This document shows, piece by piece, positions 12,755-27,003 of a stretch of 64,000 bases of DNA (positions are counted from its first letter, which is position 1; each line of letters begins with the position of its first letter). Origin of the DNA: Dermanyssus gallinae (taxonomy: Eukaryota > Arthropoda > Arachnida > Mesostigmata > Dermanyssidae); contig QVRM01006831.1 in NCBI GenBank assembly GCA_003439945.1, positions 1-64,000 on the forward strand, read 5' to 3'. Both the position numbers and the translations under genes were made by a program. Under the pieces are notes generated by a model. That model was not told the origin of the DNA and did no database searches. It worked only from the letters and a program-made list of their open reading frames with translations.

Positions 12755-13080
12755 AGCATTCTAATTCACCATGAAAGATACATTTATAATGTAGGCTTTT
12801 TTCTTCAGAAAACTAATGTTATACAATGAGGCTGAGGAGATCATAGCGTTTTCAAAACATTTCACAAGCGCGCACTATTATCATGCGTGCAGGAAGTTAT
12901 AGGGCTACCAAAAAGTTTTTTCGGTTCTGTCCGTAGAGAATCATTACAAAAACCGAAAAAACTTTTTTGTAGACCCAATAAATACGTTTTTTTAGTTAGA
13001 ATTATATTATGCGTGGTTAGTTAAACTTTTTTTTTATCGTTTAGTTAAACTGTCGCGATGAGTCGGAAGCTCTGTTTAAA
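11430..13080. other. intergenic sequence with (TA)n and (CAA)n tracts
   Basis: A (TA)n tract at 11635-11652, an agcagc run near 12255-12290, the (CAA)n block at 12403-12473 and a (TA)n tract at 12725-12751 are present. No gene is supported. Confidence 0.45.
12403..12473. repeat. (CAA)n imperfect microsatellite
   Basis: A run of caa triplets interrupted by cag and tga. The antisense valine-rich frame is an artefact of the repeat. Confidence 0.9.
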
Positions 13081-13084
13081 GGCA

Positions 13085-13406
13085 AAACATCTTGGGCAGC
13101 CAAGCTTTTGGCGTGCGAGCTGTCAGAGAGTGGAACACTCTTCCGGTTAACTTGCGTTGTTTGAAATCCTTAAATAGCTTCAGGGAGAATTTAAAGTCAC
13201 ACCGTTTACCCCGTCAATAATGGATACACTAGTCTTCCTAAATTGACCCTCGCATGGAGGAAAACACAAGTAATTTTATTCCGGCTGCAACTTTTTACCA
13301 ACACAATGGTAACTGTAGTAGGTTTAAATTACTATATCTTCCTTGCAAATATTTGTAAATGTATGAAACAACATACTATTGTAATTGTGTATATAATAAA
13401 TAAATA
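13085..13406 (+). mobile_element. 3' end of a CR1/jockey-type non-LTR retrotransposon
   Basis: From about 13110 the + strand reads FGVRAVREWNTLP, VNLRCLKSLNSF and RENLKSHRLP, ending in a stop near 13220. This is the characteristic LINE C-terminus in which a W-N-x-LP motif precedes a short basic tail. It is followed by a roughly 180-base 3' region ending in an ataataaataaataa tail (to 13406). The upstream reverse transcriptase is missing, as expected for a 5'-truncated copy. Confidence 0.7.
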
Positions 13407-13419
13407 ACCTTGTTCAAAC

Positions 13420-14222
13420 GAAAAAAGTAGTTTATTCTTGAGCAAACGTACATAATATGTCAGGCCTGCTCTGACGGCAGTCTATACAAACGTTCATAAT
13501 TGCATGTAATTATGTACCATCTTAAAATGCAAAGCTATTGCAAAATAAGCAATATGTATGTATTTACACAAACGTATGGCTGCTACGCAGGCTGCGCTGA
13601 TAGTGTTGCTGGTATAAGCTCCTTTGAATGCGCCATGGGTTCGTACTCTAGAGAACAACAGGCTCTTGGCAAGGGACTTAATGATTTTATTACAGCGTGC
13701 TTGCAATAACTAAATACATCGATAAAACATATTAGCAGGTACTCTAGTGAGCGATCCACGACGCCAGCGATGTCGCAATACGCACTGTCATTCAGCTATG
13801 AGACGTAATACCTGTTCGATGTTACGTGTCCAATAACCATCGTCAGCTTCTTTCCGCGGCGATGGTCTATGAGGGGCTCCTTTCAGGGCGGGCGGCTGTG
13901 GAGAGAAGGTCCTTGCCTAGATCCGGTAGCCCCGGTAGCCGTAGACGGTATCGACGCCAGCAGTTTACAGCTGCCAGCCGGTGGTGCCCGGCGCCGTCCG
14001 GCCCCTCGTCGAAACCTCCAGAGCCGGAGCGACAATAATGGCCCTCACTTGGCCAGGAGATGCACCTCTGCAAGGTGTTGCCTTGCTTTCGTGCACATTT
14101 CGACCGTTGTTCGCCGCGTTGTCGGGTTGACGACAAAGGCACGAGCCGGCACGAGTCCCGGCGGCGAACGCAATCGAAAAGGGCACAAAAGAAAGCGTTA
14201 CGAGCATTTGCGCTGGCCACAA
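13420..14222. other. upstream region of GGH copy 1
   Basis: This region holds AT-rich sequence, then from about 13860 a GC-rich stretch. The duplicated unit begins inside it at 14110. The frame of GGH copy 1 happens to stay open upstream to 13869. In copy 2 the same stretch carries a 2-base deletion (gggcacaaaag versus gggcaaaag), so it is not coding. It probably holds the promoter and leader. Confidence 0.55.
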
Positions 14223-15605
14223 ATGCACATTGGTGCGATGTACGCGTTGATTGATTCTGTCACTGTGCTGATGCCTTTGGCGTTAGCAAACGTTGTTCTG
14301 CTGGTCAGCGCCACGAAGGACGACCAGCCTCAACGCAACGATCGACCCGTGGTCGGGGTTCTCGCCCAAGAGATCTGCAGCAAGCCGCCAATGAAGGCAA
14401 CGTACATTGCGGCGTCGTACGTGAAGTTTGTGGAGGGCGGCGGTGCACGCGCTGTGCCCATCTTCATCGACCGCCCACCGTCATACTATCGTCCGCTGCT
14501 CGACCAGCTGAATGGCGTCTTGTTTCCGGGCGGAGCGGTCGACTTGCACGACTCAGGGTACAGGCGTGCTGGCGAATTCATCTACAGGTACGCACTCGAA
14601 CGGAATGCGGCCGGCGACTACTTTCCGCTGTGGGGCACTTGTAACGGATTCGAGATGCTCATCTACCTGGCCGCAAACAACTGGGTGCTCAACAACTGCA
14701 GCTCGCACGATCAGGCGCTGCCTCTCAAGTTCGCTGATGTGGTTGGTAGTCGACTGTTCGGTGAGCATCTTCCGCCGCGCATCAGGACCTATCTGACGAC
14801 GATGAACGTCACGATCAACTACCACAGCTTCTGCTTGAGCCCCGACCGCTACAGGAGGAGCGCAGATCTGCAGGCCGCCTTCCGGGTGCTCTCGACCAAC
14901 GTCGACTCAAACGGCCAACACTTCGTGTCGACCATCGAACACCGCCAGTACCCGTTCTACGGCGTTCAGTTCCACCCGGAGAAGAACGCCTACGAATGGA
15001 CGCTTCGCGAGGATCACCAACACATTCCTCACTCGTCCGAGGCCGTCCAGGCTGGCTTCTACTTTGCAGGTACGGCACGTTTTTTATTATTTTTTTAATT
15101 AATTAAACTATCTTTATTTATTTATTTATTATTAAATAATAAATTATTTTTTATATTATATTATAAATTAAATTTTAATACTTTAAATTTAATTAATTAA
15201 ATTAAAAAACATAATTAATTAAATTAACACTCTGCTTCTCTGTCTCGACCTTACGTTACTTGGCCTCTATCAGTCCGATAGATAATCCTGTTCGTTTTGC
15301 ACGCAATGCTGGTTCGCACACGTTGGCTATTGCAATTACTGCTTGTAGTGTATTGAGACCGTAGACTGCAAATTGCTAGTGCTACTCATGATACTAATTG
15401 TGTGGGGCAATACTACATCCGCACGGAAGGGGGTATAAAAATTATTCATCTCCATCTAAAAGTGGGAAAAGTCATTCTTTACAAATGTTAACATTCATTA
15501 TCATCGTTATCGTCCTCGTCGTTATCATCGTAAGACGGTCACGTAGAACTGCTAAAGCATACTTTCTCTAAATTGTAACGTAGTACGCATAGTAGCAAAA
15601 CCTAC

Positions 15606-15661
<56 letters not shown>

Positions 15662-15744
15662 GTAAATAATCTGACAAGTAAAATAATAAGTTAGATAATG
15701 AAATGTCCGAATGATGAGAAATTTTATATAAATTTATATATATT

Positions 15745-15803
<59 letters not shown>

Positions 15804-17118
15804 GAGGTGTGTTCAAAAAGTATCGCGACTTTTGTGTTTTTTCAAAAATTATTCATTTATTCATGAATATCTATTTTGTCCCCTTCAAAGTAATCCCCAT
15901 GAGATATTATACACTTGTGCCAACGGTTTTAACAATCTTCTAAGCACTTCAAAAAACCATTTTTTTTTTATCTTGTTCAGCTCCTCCTTCGATGCCGTCT
16001 TTATCTCGTCAAGCGTAGCGTAACGTCGTCCTTTCATGGGCCTCTTCAGTTTAGGGAACAAGAAAAAGTCACAGGGGGCCAGATCTGGGGAATACGGTGG
16101 CTGCGGCATCATTAGTGTGTTGTTTTTGGCCAAAAACTCGCGCACAAGCAACGATGTGTGAGCAGGGGCGTTATCGTGGTGCAAAAGCCAATTTTTGTTC
16201 TTCCACAAATCCGGGCGTTTCTGGCGGATTGCTTCGCGCAAATTGCGCATAACTTGCAGGTAATATTCCTTATTGACCGTTCTACCCTGTGGCAAGAACT
16301 CATGATGCACCACGCCCCTGCAATCGAAGAAAACTGTCAGCAAAACGTTCACATTCGACCGAACTTGGCGCGCTTTTTTCGGTCTTGGTTCGTGCGGCAG
16401 CTTCCATTGAGATGATTGAGCTTTGGTTTCCACGTCATAACCATAAACCCACGATTCGTCACCAGTTATGACCCTCTGGAGCAAATTTGGGTCGTCGCGG
16501 ACAGAGTCCAACATCTCATTAGCAATGTTCATGCGATGCTGTTTTTGGTCGCAATTGAGCAATTTTGGTACGAATTTCGCGGCGACCCGTCTCATGCCCA
16601 AATCATTGATAAAAATCGAATGGCACGAGCCAATCGATATGTTTAGGTCCTCAGCAACTTCTCTAACGGTGATTCGACGATTGGCCAATACCATTTTCTC
16701 CACTTCATTAATTTTTTCGTCTGTTGTTGAAGTGCTCGGGCGTCCGGCACGCTCTTCGTCGTTCACATCTTCTCGGCCTTCTGAGAACATTTTGTACCAC
16801 CGATAAACGTTGCTTCGGTCCAAGGTAGCTTCTCCGTATGCCACAGTCAACATTCGGAATGCATCCGCGCACTTAATTTCGTTTTTCACACAAAATTTGA
16901 TACAGGTTCTTTGATCCATTTTTTTGAATAGGTAAAAATCGAAGACGATCCAAAACAGGTGCAAGCAAAGCAGCTGTCAACAATTAAATGAACATTCAAA
17001 ATGGCCGAGCTTGTCGGCATAAGTGAGAGACATGAGTACCAACATAACGCCACAAAAAATCGAAATTCGAAAATACGTAACCCGCGAAAATTCAAAGTCG
17101 CGATACTGAACACACCTC

Positions 17119-17214
<96 letters not shown>

Positions 17215-19311
17215 TTATATATATATATTTATATATATATATATATATATCTATATTTATATATATATATATATATATATATAGATATAAATATATATAT
17301 AGAAAGGACCAGTTTCGTTGACGTCGTGAACAATCCACGGTACTTGCAAGTGGCTTGACTTGTTAACTGGTGATAGCCGGTTTAATTCATTTCTTAGGGA
17401 AAGGTTATCTTTGGAAACTCAACAGGGAAATTCACCAGCCGTATTAGATACCCCGACCAGCTAATCGGCGTCCGAGCTAAAGGTTTCTGACGGCTGATTC
17501 CGCCGTATATTCCAAATGTATTAAATCTAAATTGTTAATAATCTAAGATGTGAATAAGATGTTGACGCGTAAATATGCTTAATAACAACAAATAACATAT
17601 TGTATTATAACTTAGTAATATAAGAAAATATTGTGATGATTTATGAATCATTTACAATACGTTTGCATACTCGGCAGTGCTCGCCTTAATAAAAATGGTG
17701 GTAAGAAGGTGTCACGTGAAGTTAAAAATCAGTTGTTTGTGTCCTTGTTTGATTTGGTAGCCCCTGCTCTTATGGACCCGGTGCGAGCGGTATATCCTCA
17801 AGGTTCCTTGCAAAGTTAAAACGGTGAGATCCATAAGATTCCTCTTGGTGACGCCGAGCCCCAAGAGCGTCCTCGCAGATTCGGAGTCCCGTACACCACT
17901 CATAGAGATAGTGATGGATCCGATTCTGCGAGGTTTTTGCGGGTCGGGGAGCGCCGCTCTTAGGAACTCGACGTCATATTTGGTGATCTTGTTCTGCCGC
18001 GCTTTTCCCAAGTCCCGGTTCGGGCCGCAAACCTCGGCATCTAAAATCCAGATTTCGGTAGGTATTGTTATTACGAGGTCGGGCTTTAGACCCGGTGCGC
18101 CCGGTCGACGGAATACTCGCTCACGAACCACCTTATGATCCCTTTCGCGGAGAAGACGCGCGACGCGATCACAGACGTCGTCATGTCTCTTTATGGTTTG
18201 TTTGTGTGTTGTATCGCACATCTGAGCGACATGAGCCAACGTCTCAGGCGCATGACACCCGTGCCTACAACGTTTGTTCTAGCCCGGGCGTCTCCTGGCC
18301 AATCTGGCACGCGTTGGTAGTGCGTTGATCCTGAGCTTTAGTAGGTTTAAATACTCCTTACCAGATAGGTAGGGCATACTTTTAATCTAGTAATGTACAA
18401 AGAACGTTTCGTATGTTTTTTTTAAAATGTGCCCTATCGAACGTGTTGTGTAGTTGTTGAGACCAGTAATCGGTCTCTTGTGTAGCGGTCTCAATGGAGG
18501 TTCCCAAGCGCTCGCAAAGAAGTCTTGTTTTCGCAGGATCTTTTTTGAAGTCTCGGTGGTGGTACAGGCGTTCGGCACCGAGTTTTCGAGCGTAAGCCAT
18601 TTCGACTTAACAACCTTTCTGCTCTCTTTATCTAGGTCGCTAAGGAGTGCGTAAGATGGTCTGGGACCGGAGACCAGTTTATATAGGAGACGGGGAGGGT
18701 TTTTTTAAAGGGCGTAAGTTTAAGGGGCGCTATCGTGAGTCTGTTGAGTAAATTAAGGAGTATATCCTTGGTGGAGTCAACTCTGCCATTGCTATCAAAG
18801 TCTCCAAGATATCTCCATCGATCCCTCATACCTTTAGCTGGCAATTGCCGATTTTCAACGTTAAATTCTTGCACGGTATTGATAAAACGTTTACCTTCCT
18901 TCCTAATAAAAAGGTGGGAAATAGTAAAGCTTTTATTAGTATTAATTTCAAGGACTTGGGATTTCAAAAGTGGGTCCGCAATATTAAGGAGCCGTTGGAG
19001 AGTAGATTTCGTGGAGGCTAGGAGGATGAGATCATCCGCAAAGGCTAAGCCCATAAGGCGGAAGTCATCAGTAAGTTGGTACCCGATAGTAGTTTTGTCT
19101 AAGTTGAAAGAAATGTCGTCGAGAACTAGATTAAATTAAAGGGGGGACAAGGATCTCCCTGGCCTAACACCCCTAGTTGGCCGAAATGTGCGACATTCTT
19201 GTCCACATTCGATGAGAGTTTTACATGAGAGGTACAAGCGTTCGATATAATTAATGAATACCTCCGGATATCCGCGAGTCCGGAGTGACCACTATACTAC
19301 TATACCACGAC

Positions 19312-19374
<63 letters not shown>

Positions 19375-20246
19375 ATATATATAATATATATATATAGATA
19401 TATATATATATATATAATATATATATATATATCTACATATATATATACATATATAATATCTATATATATATATATATATATATATACTATATGGCCAGAT
19501 CGCATTGAGCATTGCATCCCCCCAATCGAGCGCACGTTTCGCTGTCGCAGATAATTTGTCGTTTTCGTAGATAAGAGGCGAACATCCAGCGTAGATATGG
19601 AGGAATGCCTTATTTTGCATCCCATGACAGCCTGTTACTTACGCTTGGTTTTATATTTTTATATGATGCGGTCCGATGTGGATATAATGCGGCCCTTCAT
19701 TATACAGGATCATAATGTGTACTTAAAGCTGTATCAAGCCTTAGTGGTACCAAAGTGGACTTATTGCTGTCACGTATGGATGCCATTCTATAAAAGAGAT
19801 GTTGGCTTCTTGCAGAGCGTGCAGGATAGACTTGTGAAACGAGTTGCTCGTCGCTGTTGTCTACCACGCGAGCTTATCACATTGCCTAGTGTTAGCGAAT
19901 ACCAATCCCATGCCGATTACTGCATGTTTAAACAGCTAGCGCGTCAGAATCTTATTACTATGTATTTTGTTCTAAGTCCAAATAATCTCCGGAACGGCGT
20001 TTCCATCCATTCTTATGAGGTTGCTCGTGTGGACGTTGTGAACAACTTATTTGCCTGGAGGATTGCACGTCGTTCACAGATTCGAACCGACTTTGCTTCT
20101 TTTGTAATACGCCTTTTTCAATAAAGGTGATATATATATATATATATATTTGTTTTTTTTTTTTGTTTTTTTTATTACATACGCCTATATAGAGCATATG
20201 TAACAACTTCATGTATTATTTAATGTTATGGTTACAGGGAAATGTG

Positions 20247-20300
<54 letters not shown>

Positions 20301-20487
20301 GTGTGTGTCGTTGTATATTGCAGATTTCTTCATCTCAGAAACACGTAAATCAAACCACACGATGTCAGATCTCACGTTCGGTGAGATCGGTATACACCAA
20401 TACAAGCCGCGATTTACTCAATTTTTAACACCATTCACTCAGGCGTACGTATTCTTTAACCTACCGAAATGGAACGAACGACTCTGA
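14223..20487 (+). CDS. GGH: gamma-glutamyl hydrolase copy 1 (exons 14223-15069, 20324-20487)
   Basis: GGH is a lysosomal or secreted cysteine peptidase that trims gamma-linked glutamates from folate polyglutamates. The protein is about 336 residues (human GGH is 318). It has a hydrophobic signal ([18 protein letters not shown]), then [10 protein letters not shown] near the mature start. The nucleophile Cys is in [12 protein letters not shown] and the catalytic His in [14 protein letters not shown]. Exon 1 ends gcag|gtacgg in phase 1 and exon 2 begins after tatattgcag. Joining them gives [16 protein letters not shown], matching the family's A-E-F-F-V-N-E-A-R-K region. ATG 14223 is preferred over the longer open frame because copy 2 breaks that extension; ATG 14238 is also possible. 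The 5.3 kb intron contains a mariner, an R2-type relic and a CR1-type relic. The last residues (PKWNERL) differ completely from copies 3 and 4. Confidence 0.93.
15607..15659. repeat. (TAA)n microsatellite
   Basis: About 53 bases of perfect taa repeats in the GGH copy 1 intron. The corresponding place in unit B (24950-24965) has no such tract. Confidence 0.95.
15803..17119 (-). mobile_element. mariner (DD34D) element, nearly intact
   Basis: This 1,317 bp element is inserted at TA within a (TA)n tract. Its inverted ends are cgaggtgtgttcaaaaagta (left) and, reversed, cgaggtgtgttcagtatcgcg (right). The transposase runs on the - strand from ATG 16919 (MDQRTCIKF) to 15885. It has an N-terminal helix-turn-helix region, [19 protein letters not shown] and [12 protein letters not shown]. 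The second and third aspartates are 34 residues apart (DD34D). The C-terminus departs from the family pattern. After KEELNKIKK, a lengthened T run near 15960 shifts the frame, and the expected W-H-K-C-I...GDYFEGDKI tail is visible in another frame behind an in-frame stop. The last 30 or so residues are therefore wrong, and activity is doubtful. Unit B lacks the insertion. Confidence 0.93.
17120..17301. repeat. (TA)n tract, about 180 bp
   Basis: Nearly pure ta repeats with rare g and t interruptions, directly right of the mariner end. Reading frames through it (YIYIYI) are artefacts. Confidence 0.95.
17320..19260 (-). mobile_element. R2-clade non-LTR retrotransposon, 5'-truncated relic
   Basis: On the - strand, pieces in several frames align in R2 order. 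They are the RT segment PTRGVRPG...SLSPP...FNL, then [14 protein letters not shown] (FADD catalytic box), then [17 protein letters not shown] (CCHC knuckle pattern, clearest in unit B). The restriction-like endonuclease follows: [24 protein letters not shown], with the PD..D pattern. The C-terminal frame 18239-17712 is the longest. A 3' untranslated part of about 390 bases follows to roughly 17320. Frameshifts near 18300, 18620 and 19055 make it non-functional. The R2 clade normally inserts in 28S rDNA; here it sits in a GGH intron and was present before the A/B duplication. Confidence 0.8.
19313..19490. repeat. (TA)n tract, about 180 bp
   Basis: Interrupted ta repeats between the R2-type relic and the CR1-type relic in GGH copy 1's intron. 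Confidence 0.95.
19580..20124 (+). mobile_element. CR1/jockey-type non-LTR relic, RT thumb region
   Basis: A 175-codon frame contains [19 protein letters not shown], then [18 protein letters not shown]. This matches the K-L-Y-x-A-L-V-x-P...Y...V-W, then L-x-x-V-Q-x-R segment downstream of the RT palm in CR1/jockey elements. The N-terminal RT part is absent. Unit B carries the same fragment twice, in opposite orientations. Confidence 0.7.
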
Positions 20488-23140
<2,653 letters not shown>

Positions 23141-23707
23141 TTATCCCAGTAGCCATTTTAGGCATCTAAAGTAGTCGCAACGCGGTATCCGGAGATTTAA
23201 CAAAACTGCTTCTTTAGAAATTTGGTCGCGTAATCTCTGTAGTTTCAAACAACTTGTCTGTGAGTCTTGTACGAGAGTTAAATTGTCATCCAGATCCGGA
23301 TCCTTTGACAGAGCGCACAAAGCGCTACATACCAGTACGTGCTCAAATCCGTCATTGCGGACTTTCTTTACAGGCTGCAGGGAGCCCTCAAGCGGTATAT
23401 GCCAAGCCATCTTCTGTCCGAAAGCAAATTTACGCATTAATGTCCATACCAGTTTAATAGAACGCTTGGGTTTAATCCTTTTAAAAAAAACCGCCACGAT
23501 TGTGTTGCTGCAACATAATACAAGAAGACAGTACGTACTAGCCGCTTGTACGGTGACACCAATTGGAACTTGGCCCCCATTAAACGAGACAGCTAGTTCG
23601 CCGCGTTGTCGGGTTGACGACAAAGGCACGAGCCGGCACAAGTCCCGGCGGCGAACGCAATCGAAAAGGGCAAAAGAAAGCGTTACGAGCATTTGCGCTG
23701 GCCACAA

Positions 23708-25274
23708 ATGCACATTGGTGCGATGTACGCTTTGATTGATTCTGTCACTGTGCTGATGCCTTTGGCGTTAGCAAACGTTGCTCTGCTGGTCAGCGCCACG
23801 AAGGACGACCAGCCTCAACGCAACGATCGACCCGTGGTTGGGGTTCTCGCCCAAGAGATCTGCAGCAAGCCGCCAATGAAGGCAACGTACATTGCGGCGT
23901 CGTACGTGAAGTTTGTGGAGGGCGGCGGTGCACGCGCTGTGCCCATCTTCATCGATCGCTCACCGTCATACTATCGTCAGCTGCTCGACCAGCTGAATGG
24001 CGTCTTGTTTCCGGGCGGAGCGGTCGACTTGCACGACTCAGGGTACAGGCGTGCTGGCGAATTCATCTACAGGTACGCACTCGAACGGAATGCGGCCGGC
24101 GACTACTTTCCGCTGTGGGGCACTTGTAACGGATTCGAGATGCTCATCTACCTGGCCGCAAAAAACTGGGTGCTCAACAACTGCAGCTCGCTCGATCAGG
24201 CGCTGCCTCTCAAGTTCGCTGATGTGGTTGGTAGTCGACTGTTCGGTGAGCATCTTCCGCCGCGCATCAGGACCTATCTGACGACGATGAACGTCACGAT
24301 CAACTACCACAGCTTCTGCTTGAGCCCCGACCGCTACAGGATGAGCGCGGATCTGCAGGCCGCCTTCCGGGTGCTCTCGACCAACGTCGACTCAAACGGC
24401 CAACACTTCGTGTCGACCATCGAACACCGCCAGTACCCGTTCTACGGCGTTCAGTTCCACCCGGAGAAGAACGCCTACGAATGGACGCTTCGCGAGGATC
24501 ACCAGCACATTCCTCACTCGTCCGAGGCCGTCCAGACTGGCTTCTACTTTGCAGGTACGGCACGCACTGGGCTCGGCATCTGTCTGGATCTTACGTTACT
24601 TGGCCTCTATCAGTCCGATAGATAACCCTATAGATAGATTCGTTTTGCACGCAATGCTGGTTTGCACACGTTGGCTATTGCAATTACTGCTTGTAGCGTA
24701 TTTAGGCCGTAAACTGAAAATTGCTAGTGCTACTAATTGTATACTAATTGTGTGGGGCAATAGTACACCCGCACGGAAGAGGGTAGAAACATTATTCAAC
24801 CATCTAAAAGTGAGAGAAGTCATTCTTTACAAATGTTAACATTCATTATCATCGTTATCGTCCTCGTCGTTATCATCGTAAGACGGTCACGTAGAACTGC
24901 TAAAGCATACTTTCTCTAAATTGTAACGTGTTACGCATAGAAGCAATACCTACATAATACCTACTGTAAATCATCGGACAAGTAAAAAATAAGTTAGGTA
25001 ATGAAATGTCCGAATGATGACAACTGTTATATATATATATATATATATATATTAGAGAGGGCCAGTTTCGTTGACGTCGAGAACAATCCACGGCGCTTGC
25101 AAGTGGCTTGAATTGTTAACTGGTGATAGCCGGTCCAGTGAATTTATTCGGAAAAGGTTATCTTTGGAAACTCAACAGGGAACTTCACCAGCCGTATTAG
25201 ATACCCCGACCAGCTAATCGGCGCCCGAGCTAAAGTATATATATAATAAGTAAGAATATTTCAATAATGAATAG

Positions 25275-25341
<67 letters not shown>

Positions 25342-26426
25342 AATATTGTGATGATTTAATTATCATTTACAATACGCTTGCACACTCGGCAGTACTCGCC
25401 TTAATAAAAATGGTGGCAAAAAGGTGTCACGTGAGGTTAAGAATCAGCTGTCCGTGTCCTTGCTTGATGGTAGCCCCCGTTCTTATGAACCCTGTGCGAG
25501 CGGTATATCCTCAAGGTTCCTTGCAACGTTAAAACGATAAGATCTATAAGATTCCTCTTCGTGACGCCGAGCCCCAAGAGCGTCCTCGCAGATTCGGAGT
25601 CCCATACACCACCCATAGAGATAGTGATGGATTCGAATCTGCGAGGTTTTTGCGGGTCGGGGAGCGCCGCTCTTAGGAACTCGACGTCATATTTGGTGAT
25701 CTTGTCCTGCCAGCGCTTTTGCCAGGTCCCGGTTCGGGCCGCAAACCTCGGCATCTAAAACCCAGACCTCGGTAGGTGTTGTTATTACGAGATCGGGCTT
25801 TAGACCCGGTGCGGCCGGTCGACGGAATACTCGCTCACCAACCACCTCATGACCCTTCTCGCGGCGAAGACGCGCCAACGATCACAGACGTCGTCATGTT
25901 TCTTTATAGTTTGTTTGTGTGTTGTATCGCACATCTGAGCGACATGAGCCAACGTCTCAGGCGCATGATACCTGTGCCTACAACGTTTGTTGTAGCCCGG
26001 GCGTCCCCTGGCCAATCTGGCACGCGTTGGTAGTGCGTTGATCCTAAGCTTTAGTAGGTTTAAATACTCCTTACCAGATAGGTAGGCCATTCCCTTGATC
26101 CAGTAATGTATAAGTAATATTAATAATGTATTGTAATAAATATGTATATATATATATACACAGAAGTCAACATCTCTTTTATAGAATGGCATCCATACGT
26201 GACAGCAATAAGTCCACTCTGGTACCACTAAGGCTTGATACAGCTTTAAGTACACATTATGATCCTGTATAATGAAGGGCCGCATTATATCCACATCGGA
26301 CCGCATCATATGAAAATATAAAACTAAGAGTAAGTAACACGCTGTCATGGGATGCAAAATAAGGCATTTCTCCATATCTACGCTGGATGCGCTCGATTGG
26401 GGGGATGCAATGCTCAATGCGGACTG

Positions 26427-26463
<37 letters not shown>

Positions 26464-26913
26464 CGTAGATATGGAGAAATGCCTTATTTTGCATCCCATG
26501 ACAGCGTGTGACTTACTCTTAGTTTTAAATTTTTATATGATGCTGTCCGATGTGGATATAATGCGGCCCTTCATTATACAGGATCATAATGTGTACTTAA
26601 AGCTGTATCAAGCCTTAGTGGTACCAAAGTGGACTTATTGCTGTCACGTATGGATGCCATTATATAAAAAAGATGTTGGCTTCTTGCAGAGCGTGCAGGA
26701 TAGACTTGTGGAACGAGTTGTTCGTCGCTGTTGTCTAAAAGAAGAATCTTATTACTATGTATTTTGTTCTAAGACCAAATAATCTCCGGAGCAGCGTCTC
26801 CATCCACCCCCACGAGGTTGCTCGTGTGGATGTTGTGAACAACTCATTTACCTGGAGGATTGCACGTCGTTCACAATTTCGAAACGGCTTTGCTTCTATT
26901 GTAATACGCCTTT

Positions 26914-27003
<90 letters not shown>

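Noticed and set aside
13869..14222. 118-residue N-terminal extension of GGH copy 1
   Set aside because: It is open by chance in a GC-rich leader. Unit B has a 2-base deletion in the same stretch that breaks the frame, and a signal peptide begins at the later ATG.
16886..17338. Long YIYIYI-type open frames over (TA)n tracts here and at 19285-19625, 20228 and 26757
   Set aside because: Dinucleotide repeats without stops always give such frames. Only the flanking GGH exon or LINE parts are meaningful.
17400..17480. rRNA-like word attagatacccc in the R2-type 3' region
   Set aside because: The short match to the small-subunit rRNA 900-region has no surrounding rRNA similarity, so no rRNA gene is called.
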